64,000 bases of DNA from CAWAXW01 sp963786155 (GCA_963786155.1 CAWAXW010000006.1:1922001-1986000), one strand, 5' to 3'; positions 46,718 to 58,000 are shown, counted from the first letter of the stretch. Notes: a model not told the origin generated them from the letters alone. Numbers and translations are program-made.

Positions 46718-48550
46718 TTACCTCCCCAACGGCTCGCTGACGACGCCCTTGCCGCCTCCGCCGCCGCCGCCCTTGATCTGGATGCGGACCCGCTTGAAGC
46801 CGGACACAACCTGGTCGAGGACGGTCGCGTCGTTGGCCACAGACTTGAAGCGACGCAAGGTGCGAAGAACCGCGATCAACTCGTTGTTGTGTGGCGCACC
46901 CTCGAGGTTCTTCAGCAGCTTGTCGAAGTTGTCCGTTTCCTCGTCGTCGGGATCGCAGTCCACGAAGCACTCGTCGAAGAAGAACCCGGCCCCCCCGACG
47001 ATCTGGAGGATCGTGTCCTGGCGCAGCTTGTTCGGGATCTTGACCGTGAGCTCCTCGGTGCGGACCACGTCTCCGTCGAAGGGGAGCAGGTCAACTTGGA
47101 GCTGCACTGTGTCGCCCGGGTCGGCCTTGATCTTTCGCTGCTTCTCGGGCGTCGAGCCATTCAGGCCGACACGCACTTCCTCGATCGTGTACCTCTTGAC
47201 GGCCGTTTCGACCTGGATGTCGGCGTCCACTCCCGTGAACTCCACTTCCTCGAAGTTGTTGAAGAAGATGCGTTCGAGCTGCGAGGCGATCTCGATGATG
47301 GCGTCGATCCCGATGTCGAACTCGGATGCGTACAAGTTCGTGCGCGTCAGAGTCCAGGGCTCACCGTCCGCTCGCGTCCCATTGATCGTCCAGCTCGCCG
47401 ACGCGCTGCCTTCGCCGATCTGGTCGAAGGTCACGTCGATGTTGGCGAGCAGATGTTGGAACGCTAGGAACGGAAAGGCTTCCGAGATCAATACATCGGT
47501 TCTGCCGTCGCGGGTTCGCCCGGAGTCGAGCGCCGTGACCGAGGAGGTGATGGGCACGCCGGTCGGCGGGGCGCCGAACACGCCTCTGATCGCAGACAGG
47601 CGGTCCTGATCCACGACGCCGATCGGGCTGCCGATATTGGCCAGCTTGAACGGGCTGAATACGGGGTCATCGATGATCGCGAGGGCGTCTGCGTTGTTCG
47701 CTCCGAGGCTCGTGGCGCCGATGAACTGGAAGGGATGGCCGAAGGCCAACACCCTGCCGTTGCAGACATAGGTCGTAGTGCCCACCCCCGCGAGCGACAC
47801 GTCGCCGTAGGAGAGGGCGGCCGCGAAGTTGTCGCCGGGGTCGAGTTGCGCGGTGGTTGTTTGCGTTTGCTGGGTCGAGCTTCCGGAGGACGCCATGTGG
47901 GGGATGAAAGGAAGGTCCTGCTCGATGAAGGCCTTGCGGATGCGTTCGAGGCCGCGGGGAGTCACTCCCGACACACTCATCGGCAGCATCAAGGTGCTGA
48001 GGGTCCGCCCCACCTCCGCCACGTCAGAGTTCGTCGCACGCGCGATCCTGGCACGCATCGTCTGGCCCAGAACCACCTTTTTCGAAGGCGCTACGCGAGC
48101 GGTCGTCGTCTGGTAGTCGAGGACGTCGAGCATGTCCTCGGCGGGAGTGACGCCACCGATCGACGAGGGCCCCGCCGAGAAGCTGAGCGAGATCGCGCCG
48201 ATGAGCTGGTTGTTGACGTAGACGGGAGAGCCCGACATCCCGGCCCAGATGCCGCCGGCGCGGTCGATCTGCGGACCCGAGGTGTCGACAACGATCACCG
48301 GACGCCCGGGCCCCATGCCGTCCTCGAGCACGCCGAGAACGTTGACCCCGAACGGCTGTGGCTCGGTGCCGCTCTCGACCGTCCAGCCGGTTCCCTGCAT
48401 GCCCTTTTGGACCTGGGAGGTCGGCATGACCTGGGCACACTGCCCCGGTTGGGTCTGCGCCCTCGCCACGGGCCCGACGAGGGCCCCTCCGATCAACGCC
48501 GTGCAAAGGAGGGCGATGCCACCCCTGAAAGTTCTACGCGAAAGACCCAT
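46718..48550 (-). CDS. SpoIVB-type S55 domain exported protein
   Basis: Start ATG 48550 (AAGGACGG upstream) rather than 48586. 610 residues. The N-terminus 'LSRRTFRGGIALLCTALIGG' is a signal peptide with twin Arg. The S55 peptidase domain follows: 'KGMQGTGWTV', 'GVLEDGMGPGRPVIVVDTSG', and the serine motif 'GGIWAGMSGSPVYVNNQLIG'. In Bacillus, SpoIVB is the protease that triggers sigma-K; actinobacterial relatives are exported and of unknown target. The C-terminal ~200 residues are beta-rich and end in a Gly-rich tail with 'KGGGGGGG'. Divergent from the isocitrate dehydrogenase gene. Confidence 0.85.
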   Translation of the reverse strand: MGLSRRTFRGGIALLCTALIGGALVGPVARAQTQPGQCAQVMPTSQVQKGMQGTGWTVESGTEPQPFGVNVLGVLEDGMGPGRPVIVVDTSGPQIDRAGGIWAGMSGSPVYVNNQLIGAISLSFSAGPSSIGGVTPAEDMLDVLDYQTTTARVAPSKKVVLGQTMRARIARATNSDVAEVGRTLSTLMLPMSVSGVTPRGLERIRKAFIEQDLPFIPHMASSGSSTQQTQTTTAQLDPGDNFAAALSYGDVSLAGVGTTTYVCNGRVLAFGHPFQFIGATSLGANNADALAIIDDPVFSPFKLANIGSPIGVVDQDRLSAIRGVFGAPPTGVPITSSVTALDSGRTRDGRTDVLISEAFPFLAFQHLLANIDVTFDQIGEGSASASWTINGTRADGEPWTLTRTNLYASEFDIGIDAIIEIASQLERIFFNNFEEVEFTGVDADIQVETAVKRYTIEEVRVGLNGSTPEKQRKIKADPGDTVQLQVDLLPFDGDVVRTEELTVKIPNKLRQDTILQIVGGAGFFFDECFVDCDPDDEETDNFDKLLKNLEGAPHNNELIAVLRTLRRFKSVANDATVLDQVVSGFKRVRIQIKGGGGGGGKGVVSEPLGR

Positions 48551-48708
48551 TAACCGTCCTTTCCACTCTTTAGCCCCACTCGTCACTTGTTTCAGCTAGG
48601 ACGATACGACCCCAGCCGTCATTGTTATGGCAACTACCGGGACCTACGCTGAGTCAGACGTCGACGGCCGCCTGAAAGTTGCGCGTGGGCGGCGAATATC
48701 CTTCGGGC

Positions 48709-49773
48709 ATGGCGACGGTGACCCTCATACCAGGCGACGGGATCGGGCCTGAGGTAACCGCCGCCACGGTCCGGGTGGTCGATTCCCTGGGGACCCCTAT
48801 CGAGTGGGAGATTCACGACGCTGGCCTGCCGGCCATCGAAACCCATGGGTTGCCCCTGCCGGCGCACACCCTGGAGTCGATCGTGCGGAACAAAGTCGCC
48901 CTGAAGGGGCCCGTCACGACTCCGGTGGGAACGGGCTTCCGTTCGATCAACGTCGCGCTCCGACAGGAGCTGGATCTCTTCGCCAGCGTCCGGCCATGCA
49001 AGCTGTTCCGAGGCGTCCCATCGCATTTCGACGAGATCGACATCGTCGTCGTACGGGAGAACACCGAAGATCTCTACGAGGGCATCGAGTTCGAAATGGG
49101 GTCTCTCGAGCTCGAGAAGCTGCGCGGGTACCTCAAGTACATGTGCGGCTTCGGTATATCGAAGGACGCCGGCGTTTCCGTGAAACCGATCTCGATATCT
49201 GCGACGCGGGCGATCGTCGAGCACGCGTTCGAGCTTGCCAAGAAACAGCGCCGGCGCAAGGTCACGCTCGGACACAAGGCCAACATCATGAAGCTCTCGG
49301 ATGGCGTTTGGCTCGAAACCGGCGAGCGCCTTGCAGAGGACTACCGGGACATCGGCTTCGAGGCGATGCAGGTGGACGAGCTTGCGATGTGGTTGGTGTG
49401 GCAACCGGAGGAACTGGATGTGATCGTGTTGCCCAATCTCTACGGCGACATCATCAGCGACCTGTGCGCTGGGCTCGTCGGCGGGCTTGGCTTCGCGCCC
49501 GGGATGAACTTGGGTAAGGACCACGCGGTGTTCGAGCCCACCCACGGTTCGGCCCCCGACATCGCCGGACTCGGGATCGCGAACCCGATCGCGATGATCC
49601 TTTCCTCCGTCGCGATGCTTCGCTACCTGGGGTTCGACCCCGAAGCCTCCAAGGTCGAGCGAGCGGTCGCCGACGTCCTGGCCTCGGGAACGGTGCGTCC
49701 CGCCGACCTTCGCCTCCCGGGCGAACCAACACCAACGATGGAGATAGCCGAAGCGATAGTTCAGGCGATGTGA
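48709..49773 (+). CDS. NAD-dependent isocitrate dehydrogenase family
   Basis: 354 residues from ATG 48709. Beta-decarboxylating dehydrogenase fold: 'LIPGDGIGPEVTAATV', substrate motif 'VVVRENTEDLYEGIEFE', 'ISATRAIVEHAFELA', 'GHKANIMKLSDGVWLE' and the metal/NAD region 'DVIVLPNLYGDIISDLCAGL' with 'FEPTHGSAPDIAG'. The RENTEDLYEGIE and HKANIMK forms favour isocitrate over isopropylmalate as substrate, giving 2-oxoglutarate and NADH in the TCA cycle. Alone in its operon; the next gene is 10 nt downstream. Confidence 0.9.
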   Translation: MATVTLIPGDGIGPEVTAATVRVVDSLGTPIEWEIHDAGLPAIETHGLPLPAHTLESIVRNKVALKGPVTTPVGTGFRSINVALRQELDLFASVRPCKLFRGVPSHFDEIDIVVVRENTEDLYEGIEFEMGSLELEKLRGYLKYMCGFGISKDAGVSVKPISISATRAIVEHAFELAKKQRRRKVTLGHKANIMKLSDGVWLETGERLAEDYRDIGFEAMQVDELAMWLVWQPEELDVIVLPNLYGDIISDLCAGLVGGLGFAPGMNLGKDHAVFEPTHGSAPDIAGLGIANPIAMILSSVAMLRYLGFDPEASKVERAVADVLASGTVRPADLRLPGEPTPTMEIAEAIVQAM

Positions 49774-49783
49774 AGGGACAACT

Positions 49784-50527
49784 TTGAATCAGTTTTCGGT
49801 GGATCAAGCGTCGTTGGCGGCCCCTAGAGCGGGGCGGCGGTTCTTTGCGCGGGCCATGGGGTGGTTGTTCACGATCACCGGGACGATCCTGACCTCGGTG
49901 GCTGTGTTCAAGCTCGGCCAGGGACCGGAGGGCCTCGAGTGCTTGAGCGTGGATTGCACGAGCGCCGAGGCTTACGACTGGGACTTCCCGATCCCAATCG
50001 AGTTCTCGGTGATAGTCGGCGTGATCCTGCTACTCGTCGGACTGGGGATCCTCTGGGGGACCCGCTTGATCCAATCGGGCCCCACCTCAACGACTATGAA
50101 ATCCCTCTTCATGCCGGGTGACACGAATGTGTTCCAGATGGTGAAAGCGGCAAAGAAGATGGCCGACATGGGCGGGATAACCGTCACCCATGGTCCCGTG
50201 ACTTCGTTCGGCATGGATATGTCGGGATCATCGCTGCAGCTTCAGGGGGACACCTACGACGGACAAGCGACGATCGTCGATGCAACCCCGGCGGGACTCC
50301 AGTTCGGTGGCGTTGCGATGTACGTCCTTACGCTGCAAGTCACCGCACAGGACGGCTCGACCCATCAGGCCACGACCGTCTCCATGGTGCCGGCCGACGC
50401 GGTGGGCCGAGTACAGAACGGCATGAGCGTCCCCGTCAAGATCAGCCGCGCGAACCCAATGGCAGTTCAGGTGGATCTAGGAGCGGATGCGGGCACCAGT
50501 TTCGGCGCCGGCTTCACTCCTACTTGA
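49784..50527 (+). CDS. Membrane protein of unknown function
   Basis: 247 residues from TTG 49784 (AGGGAC upstream). Two membrane helices (about 20-42 and 70-95) enclose a short extracytoplasmic loop with 'LECLSVDCTS', two Cys that could pair. The C-terminal cytoplasmic ~140 residues are beta-rich ('TYDGQATIVDATPAGLQFGG', 'MYVLTLQVTAQDG') with a short preceding amphipathic helix, similar in style to actinobacterial SHOCT-associated membrane proteins, but no SHOCT is present. Overlaps the convergent gene by 8 bases. Confidence 0.75.
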   Translation: MNQFSVDQASLAAPRAGRRFFARAMGWLFTITGTILTSVAVFKLGQGPEGLECLSVDCTSAEAYDWDFPIPIEFSVIVGVILLLVGLGILWGTRLIQSGPTSTTMKSLFMPGDTNVFQMVKAAKKMADMGGITVTHGPVTSFGMDMSGSSLQLQGDTYDGQATIVDATPAGLQFGGVAMYVLTLQVTAQDGSTHQATTVSMVPADAVGRVQNGMSVPVKISRANPMAVQVDLGADAGTSFGAGFTPT

Positions 50528-51011
50528 ACGAGCCTCCGTAGGAGACTTCCAATGAGGTCTGCGGCGAGGCCCAGTTGCAGGCGACCAGCAGCAGCTCCTG
50601 TCCTTTTGTTGTGACGAAGGAGATCTCTTCCTCGGGCGGCGCCCCACCCGCAGGGTTGTTTACGTCCACCTGCGCGTTCTCACCCTTCGCCAGTGCGAGG
50701 TCGGGGTTGTCTGCGCCAAAGATGTAGATGTCCCAATCACCCGTGAAGCCTGAAGCGGTCAAAGTTAGCGTGCCCTTACCCGGTGAGGTGAATGGCTCGG
50801 CCACCCAGTTGACGCCCTCTTCACCCGAGGTGCAGCCGGGCTTGGTGAGTCCTGCAGGATCGCCCCAGGTTGCGAGCTTGGGGAAGGGATAAGCGGTCGC
50901 GGTGAAGGATCCGTGTACGTGCTTGCCCTTGCCGCCCTTTGCGATCGCGGGTCCACTCAGCGACCCGACGACCAGTCCGGCTGCGATCAATCCGATGAGC
51001 GTGCGGCGCAT
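50520..51011 (-). CDS. Secreted protein with PPC-like beta domain
   Basis: 163 residues: signal peptide (MRRTLIGLIAAGLVVGSLSG to 'AIAKG'), a basic Lys/Gly/His stretch, then a beta-sandwich with 'GTLTLTASGFTGDWDIYIFG' and 'VTTKGQELLLVACNWA', the style of bacterial pre-peptidase C-terminal domains, which are cleaved targeting or binding domains of secreted enzymes. No enzyme is attached here. Two Cys (in 'KPGCTSG' and 'LVACNWA') may form a disulfide. Function unknown. Confidence 0.78.
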   Translation of the reverse strand: MRRTLIGLIAAGLVVGSLSGPAIAKGGKGKHVHGSFTATAYPFPKLATWGDPAGLTKPGCTSGEEGVNWVAEPFTSPGKGTLTLTASGFTGDWDIYIFGADNPDLALAKGENAQVDVNNPAGGAPPEEEISFVTTKGQELLLVACNWASPQTSLEVSYGGSFK

Positions 51012-51089
51012 GGTGGCGTCTCCTTCTTCTTGGTTGGGCGTACGAGAAGAAGGTTCTCCGAGTGAGGTGCCAGTCCTGCCGCTCAGGAA

Positions 51090-52247
51090 CTAAGCCCGGG
51101 GGTCCCACCTGGTTTTGGGGGCGATCGGCTCCAAGAGGATGCGGTCCTTGTACCGCTGGATGGTTTCGATCAGGTGCTCGACGACCTCATCGGTAAGGAG
51201 ATGCGGCTTAAGTCCGAGTTCGAGCAGTTTGGTGTGGGTTGCGTTGTAATAGTGCTCCTCGGCCTCGATCCGCGGGTCCTTCACCGGTTCGATCACGACG
51301 TTGATGCCCATCTTCTCGCCGACGCGATGGACGATCGCCGCGAGGTCGCGCACCGAGAACTGCTCGGTGAACTGATTGAAGACCCGGAAGTCACCAGGTT
51401 CAGCAGGGTTCTCGGTCGCGAGCTTTATGCACTGCAGCGTGTCGATGACGTTCAAGAAACCGCGCGTCTGCCCGCCCTTTCCGTAAATCGAAAGCGGGTA
51501 GCCCACGACCGCTTGCACGCAGAAGCGATTGAGAACCGTCCCGAACACCTCGTCGTAGTCGAAACGGGTGCATAGCTTCTCGTCGAGCTCGGTCTCCGCG
51601 GTACGGATGCCGTACACGACGCCCTGGTTCAGGTCGGTTGCGCGCAGTCCCCAGATACGGCACGCGAAGTGCACGTTGTGAGAGTCGTGGACTTTGCTGA
51701 GGTGGTACATCGAGCCGGGGATCTTCGGGAACGGGAGCGTGTCGGTCCGGCCCTTGTGCTCGATCTCGATGTAGCCCTCTTCGATGTCGATGTTCGGAGT
51801 GCCGTACTCCCCCATCGTCCCAAGCTTCACGAGGTGAGCGTCGGGCGTGATATCCCGCATCGCGAACAGAACATTGAGCGTGCCTTCGACGTTGTTCCTC
51901 TGCGTCTCGACCGCGTGACGCCGGGAGATCATCGAATAGGGAGCGCTCGGCTGCTCGCCGTAATGGATCACGGCTTCCGGCTCGAATTCCCGGAAGATCT
52001 CATCCACGAAGGACCCGTCGGTGAGGTCCCCGATGTAGAAGGGGAACTCCTTGCCGGTCAGGTCCTTCCAGACCCGGACCCGCTCTTGGAGCGAGCCGAT
52101 CGGGGTCAGTGACCCGGCCCCCAATTCGATGGCCATCCGGCGCCGCAGGAAGTTGTCTACGAGCGCGACTTCATGGCCGGCCTGCGAAAGGTTCATCGCA
52201 GTGGGCCAGCCGAGGTAGCCGTCTCCTCCCAGAATCAGCACTCGCAC
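51090..52247 (-). CDS. UDP-sulfoquinovose synthase
   Basis: 385 residues, extended SDR. The N-terminus 'VLILGGDGYLGWPTAMNLSQ' is the hallmark of SqdB/SQD1 (GGDGYxGW), which makes UDP-sulfoquinovose from UDP-glucose and sulfite for sulfolipid (SQDG) or sulfoglycan. Also seen: 'VIHYGEQPSAPYSM', 'KLGTMGEYGTPNIDIEEGYI' (Thr and Glu of the active site), 'YHLSKVHDSHN' (Tyr-x-x-x-Lys) and 'TRGFLNVIDTLQCI'. GTG start. The sulfolipid glycosyltransferase SqdX/SqdD partner is not in the window. Confidence 0.92.
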   Translation of the reverse strand: MRVLILGGDGYLGWPTAMNLSQAGHEVALVDNFLRRRMAIELGAGSLTPIGSLQERVRVWKDLTGKEFPFYIGDLTDGSFVDEIFREFEPEAVIHYGEQPSAPYSMISRRHAVETQRNNVEGTLNVLFAMRDITPDAHLVKLGTMGEYGTPNIDIEEGYIEIEHKGRTDTLPFPKIPGSMYHLSKVHDSHNVHFACRIWGLRATDLNQGVVYGIRTAETELDEKLCTRFDYDEVFGTVLNRFCVQAVVGYPLSIYGKGGQTRGFLNVIDTLQCIKLATENPAEPGDFRVFNQFTEQFSVRDLAAIVHRVGEKMGINVVIEPVKDPRIEAEEHYYNATHTKLLELGLKPHLLTDEVVEHLIETIQRYKDRILLEPIAPKTRWDPRA

Positions 52248-52290
52248 GGCACGCAGGATAAACCACCGCTTGAACCGGTGAACCGAACTC

Positions 52291-52515
52291 TTAGACGGGT
52301 TCGGGCGTCTTCTTTCGCTGGGGCGGTGCGATCAGGTCGTCGAGCAGGCGCTGCGAGGCGCTCGCTATCTCGTGCACTGCGCGCTCGAACACCTCTTGGT
52401 TGGCGCGCGACGGCTGGCGGTAGCCGCTTACCTTCCGCACGTATTGGAGCGCGGCGGCTTCGATCTCTTCGTCGGTGGGCTCGGCGCCTCTAAGGGTCTT
52501 GATGCTCCTGCACAT
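52291..52515 (-). CDS. DUF2277 family protein
   Basis: 74 residues from ATG 52515 (GGGGAGAACCGAG upstream). Whole length matches DUF2277: 'MCRSIKTLRGAEP', 'TDEEIEAAALQYVRKVSGYR', 'SRANQEVFERAVHEIA'. The family is small, helical and uncharacterised; the N-terminal Cys is conserved. Frame runs to 52548 without a better start. Confidence 0.88.
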   Translation of the reverse strand: MCRSIKTLRGAEPTDEEIEAAALQYVRKVSGYRQPSRANQEVFERAVHEIASASQRLLDDLIAPPQRKKTPEPV

Positions 52516-52629
52516 CTCGGTTCTCCCCTCTTCTCTCAGGGGGCTCACCGCCCGTCGGGACGTTCGCCCCCCGAACCCCCCTGTCCGTCCTGAGCACCGA
52601 GTCTAGGCCCGCCGAACTACCATCGGGCG

Positions 52630-53068
52630 ATGGCCGAGGTGTTCAGCGGGGTTACGGATCAGGCTCTGGATGTCGGCGAGGCGGCGAGTGGCGTGGCCCG
52701 CGACGACTGCGGGGGCATCGCCCTGTTCGTGGGCACGGTGCGCGTGGAGCCCGCCGCTCCCGGCCACCGATCCGAGCGCGTGGTGGCTCTCGAATATGAC
52801 GCGCACCCAGAGTTGGCGCCGGCGCGCGATGCGAAGATCTGCGAAGAGGCGGCTTCGAAATGGGACCTGCGCTCGGTACGCGCGCAGCACCGCACGGGGC
52901 GATGCGAGCTCGGCGAGCCGACGGTCGTCGTTGCATGCGCGGCCCCACACCGCGCCGACGCGCTCGAAGCGTGCCGCTGGATCGATCGACACGATCAAGG
53001 ACACGGTCCCCATCTGGAAGCGAGAGATGTACGAGGACGGGTCTGAATGGATAGGAACTGGAGGTTGA
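52630..53068 (+). CDS. moaE: Molybdopterin synthase catalytic subunit MoaE, interrupted near end
   Basis: MoaE transfers sulfur from MoaD thiocarboxylate into precursor Z to give molybdopterin. Seen: 'CGGIALFVGTVRVE', 'VALEYDAHPELA', 'RAQHRTGRCELGEPTVVVAC' and the catalytic end 'TVPIWKREMYEDGSEWIG'. Near 52984 an extra GATC-type block ('TGGATCGATCGACACG', expected TGGATCGACACG) shifts the frame: as written the protein ends at 53046, in the +1 frame the true C-terminus follows to 53068. About 145 residues. The SDR gene starts 2 nt after its stop. Confidence 0.85.
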
Positions 53069-53069
53069 T

Positions 53070-53863
53070 GTGGATCTGGGGCTGAAGGACAAGGTCGCGT
53101 GGGTGCTCGGCGCTTCTTCCGGGCTCGGGCGCGCCACTGCCCGCGCTCTCGCTGCAGAGGGAGCTTCGGTCGCGATCTCGGCGCGCCGGAAGGACCTGCT
53201 CGAGAAGGAGGCCGGCGAGCTCGCCGAGCTCTCGGGGACCGATGCGTTCGCGGCCCCCTTGGACGTCTCGGACCACGACTCGATCCCGGGCGTCGCAGAC
53301 TCGATCCGCGAGCGGCTCGGACCGGTCGACATACTCATCGCGAACGCGGGCGGCCCCCCTCCGGGCACGTTCGGATCGCTTAGCGACGAGGACATGCTCT
53401 CCGGCTTCGATCTCACGACCGCGTCCGCGTGGCATCTCACCCGGGCCGTCGTGCCCGGCATGAAGGAACGCGGTTCCGGGGCGATCGTCTTCGTCACGAG
53501 TTATTCGACGAAAGAGATCGTCCCGGCATTGCTGTTGTCGAACATGATGCGCGCAGCCGTGGTGGGGTTCGCCAAGTCGATCTCCAAGGAGCTCGGCCCC
53601 CACGGGATCCAGTGCTGTGCGCGGCCCCCGGGCGGATGGGCACGGATCGCATGGTGGAGCTCGACGAGCTCACCGCCCGCACGAGTGGAAGGCCGGTCGA
53701 TGACGTGCGCGCCGATAGCGTCGCGCAGGTCCCGCTCGGTCGGTATGGCCGGCCGGAAGAGTTCGGCGATGTCGTGGCCTTCCTTGCCTCTGAGCGAGCC
53801 TCCTACATGAGCGGGGTGACGGTGCTGATCGACGGGGGCTTGCTGAACACCCTCTCCTCTTAA
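53070..53863 (+). CDS. Short-chain dehydrogenase/reductase, interrupted
   Basis: About 264 residues of SDR, in two frames joined near 53625. 'KVAWVLGASSGLGRATARAL' binds NAD(P); 'ILIANAGGPPPGTF', 'VFVTSYSTKE' (here Ser), and the second part 'GRMGTDRMVELDEL' to 'ASYMSGVTVLIDGG' complete the fold. The expected active-site Tyr is not obvious: the position after 'TSYSTKE' reads 'LLLSNMMRAAVVGF', i.e. Ser-x-x-x-Arg instead of Tyr-x-x-x-Lys, as in the divergent 'GGPPPG' subgroup of SDRs. GTG start with GGAGG. Unlike the other breaks, this shift is net -1 (or +2). Confidence 0.8.
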
Positions 53864-53903
53864 CTTCCGCAGCACGCATGTCACCCTGTGAGAGATTGGC
53901 CAG

Positions 53904-54374
53904 GTGAAGGCTCGCGTGCTCACCATCAGCGACGGGGTCGCCGAAGGTACCCGCCCGGATCGCTCCGGCGAGGTCGCCGCGACCATGCTTCATGACGCGG
54001 GGTTCGAGACCGATCGCGTGGTCGTTGCCGATGATGCCGACGCCATCGCCGGCTCCCTTCGAAGCGCGATCGCCTCGCAGATCGAGCTCGTCGTCACCAC
54101 CGGAGGCACGGGGTTCGGACCCCGTGACGTGACTCCCGAAGCCACGCGCGTCGTGATCGAGCGAGAGGCTCCGGGCCTTGCCGAGCTCATGCGCGCCGAA
54201 GGCCTCAAGCACACCCCGATGGCTGCGCTTTCGAGAGGGATCGCGGGCATCGCCGGAGCATCGCTCGTGGTCAACCTTCCGGGAAGTCCCACAGGCGTCC
54301 AGGAGAACCTCACCGCGCTGCTTCCGGTGCTGCCGCACACGCTCAAGCTCCTGTCGGGGGACACGGAGCACTAG
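53904..54374 (+). CDS. moaB: Molybdenum cofactor protein MoaB/MogA
   Basis: 156 residues, MoaB/MogA family, which adenylylates molybdopterin before Mo insertion. Motifs: 'TISDGVAEGTRPDRSG', 'VTTGGTGFGPRDVTPEATR', 'ALSRGIAGIAGASLVVNLPG'. GTG start. With moaE two genes upstream it makes a small Moco cluster; other moa genes and a MoaD are not in the window. MoaB and MogA cannot be told apart safely from sequence alone. Confidence 0.9.
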   Translation: MKARVLTISDGVAEGTRPDRSGEVAATMLHDAGFETDRVVVADDADAIAGSLRSAIASQIELVVTTGGTGFGPRDVTPEATRVVIEREAPGLAELMRAEGLKHTPMAALSRGIAGIAGASLVVNLPGSPTGVQENLTALLPVLPHTLKLLSGDTEH

Positions 54375-54405
54375 TACTCTCCCGACTGGGACAAGGAGGG
54401 GGATC

Positions 54406-56376
<1,971 letters not shown>

Positions 56377-56428
56377 AGTGCCGGGCGTTCACCACGAAAT
56401 TGCGTCGGCGACGACCTAGGAGGGATGG

Positions 56429-57412
56429 ATGGCGGAACGGGAATCCGTAGAGCTGGAACTCGAGGAGGCCGAAGAGATCCTCGAGGATGCCCAGGCCCCG
56501 CTCGGGCGACGCCTGGCGGCTGAGTTCGTCGGAACGTTGCTGTTCGTCGCATTAGGCGCAGGAGCGGCAACGGTCGCGGCGATGGGCCCCCTGCAGAGGC
56601 TCGGCGGCCTACTCGACGAGTTCGGGCAGGCTCCCCCGGGTCAGGACGTCCTCTTCGGCGCCCTCATCGGAACCGGGCCGCCCACGATCACCGAGATCCT
56701 GCCGGTTGCCTTTGCGTTCGCGACTGGGTTGGCGGTGCTCGTCTATGCCTTCGGAGGCGTCTCCGGCGCCCACTTCAATCCGGCGGTGACGTTCGCGCTC
56801 GCCGTGTCCCGCCGTTTCAAGTGGAGCGAGGTGCCCCTTTATTGGATCGTCCAGTGCATCGGCGCCATCGCGGGGGCCGCGATCATCGTCGGGATATTCG
56901 GGGACCTCGGAGGCTCGATCAACGGCACCGAGATCTATTACGGGGCCACGACCGTGTCCGAGAACATCGACTTCATACCGGCCGTGCTGGCCGAAGCCTT
57001 CATCGCGTTCCTGCTGATGACGGCGGTCATGGGCGTCGCGGTCGACCCCCGGGCTCCCAAAGGCTGGTCTGGGTTGGTGATCGGCTTCGCTCTCGGAGCC
57101 GGAATCTTGTTCACTGCAACGGCCACCGGCGGCTCGGCCAACTTCGCCCGGAGTCTCGGACCGTTGGTCGTGTCCGCTCTCAAGGGGGTCGAGGACGTCC
57201 CCTGGGGGGACTTAGCCGTCTACGCGCTCGGGCCCATGATCGGAGCCGCCGCGGCCGCACTCATATACGAGAGCGTCAGCGGCCTCGAGCTCGTGTCGCC
57301 GGCCCCCGGACCGGGAGCAGCTACCGGCTCCCCGGACCTAGCCGAGGACGTCGTCGACGAGCTAGAGCTGCGAGAGGACGACGAGCCCGGGGGCGACGAC
57401 CTAAGGCTTTAG
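56429..57412 (+). CDS. Aquaporin / glycerol-channel family protein with altered second NPA
   Basis: 327 residues, six helices. First pore loop 'GVSGAHFNPAVTFALAVSRR' has the normal NPA. The second, normally 'GxSxNPARSLGP', reads 'GGSANFARSLGPLV', i.e. NFA for NPA. A 60-residue insert before helix 2 and long acidic N- and C-tails ('ELELEEAEEILEDAQAP', 'EDVVDELELREDDEPGGDDL') are unusual. AGGAGGGATGG ahead of the start. Water or small-solute channel predicted; selectivity not inferable. Confidence 0.88.
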   Translation: MAERESVELELEEAEEILEDAQAPLGRRLAAEFVGTLLFVALGAGAATVAAMGPLQRLGGLLDEFGQAPPGQDVLFGALIGTGPPTITEILPVAFAFATGLAVLVYAFGGVSGAHFNPAVTFALAVSRRFKWSEVPLYWIVQCIGAIAGAAIIVGIFGDLGGSINGTEIYYGATTVSENIDFIPAVLAEAFIAFLLMTAVMGVAVDPRAPKGWSGLVIGFALGAGILFTATATGGSANFARSLGPLVVSALKGVEDVPWGDLAVYALGPMIGAAAAALIYESVSGLELVSPAPGPGAATGSPDLAEDVVDELELREDDEPGGDDLRL

Positions 57413-57418
57413 GGACAC

Positions 57419-57941
57419 TTAGCCCTGCTGGGCCAACTGGCTCAGCAGGGCTTTGCTGAACGCCTCGAGGTCGTCGGGCTTGCGCGACGTGATGATGTTG
57501 CCGTCCTCGACGACCTCCTGATCGACCCAGTTCGCACCGGCGTTGATCAGGTCGGTCTTGATCGAGGGCCACGAGGTCACGGTCTTGCCGCCGATCGACG
57601 TCGGCCTCGGCCAGCATCCAACCGGCGTGGCAGATCGCCGCAACCGGCTTGTCCGCCTCGGCTAACGAGCGGGTCAACGCCACCATCTTCTCGTTGGTGC
57701 GGATCTTGTCGGGCTAGTAGCCGCCCGGGATCACCAGCGCGTCGAAATCGCCCGGGTCGATACTCGTCGATCGGCGGCCTCGATCGTGACCTTCTCCTTG
57801 CCTTTCTTGCCCTCTACCTGCTTGCCCTTCTCGAGGCCGACGATCACGGCCTCGTGCCCGGCCTCCTTGACCCGGTCGTAAGGGACCCTGAACTCCGAGT
57901 CCTCGAACATGTCGTCCATGATGAAAGCAACCTTTGCCACC
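57419..57941 (-). CDS. PfpI/DJ-1 family protein, heavily interrupted
   Basis: Fragments in several frames give one DJ-1/PfpI (YhbO-like) protein of about 173 residues: 'VAKVAFIMDDMFEDSEFRVP', 'IDPGDFDALVIPGGY', 'PVAAICHAGWMLAEAD' (nucleophile Cys) and 'KTVTSWPSIKTDLINAGANW' to 'ALLSQLAQQG'. Breaks: net +1 near 57768 (twice) and 57595, and TAG at 57716-57718 where a Ser codon (TCG) is expected. GTG 57941. Stress-related deglycase/chaperone family. Intact motifs suggest errors in the sequence more than decay, but the stop needs a substitution, so real inactivation is possible. Confidence 0.75.
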
Positions 57942-58000
57942 CGAACTCCACCTCCCGATCGATTCACTCAACGTCTGTCTGTCGTGTTTATCTACCCGGC

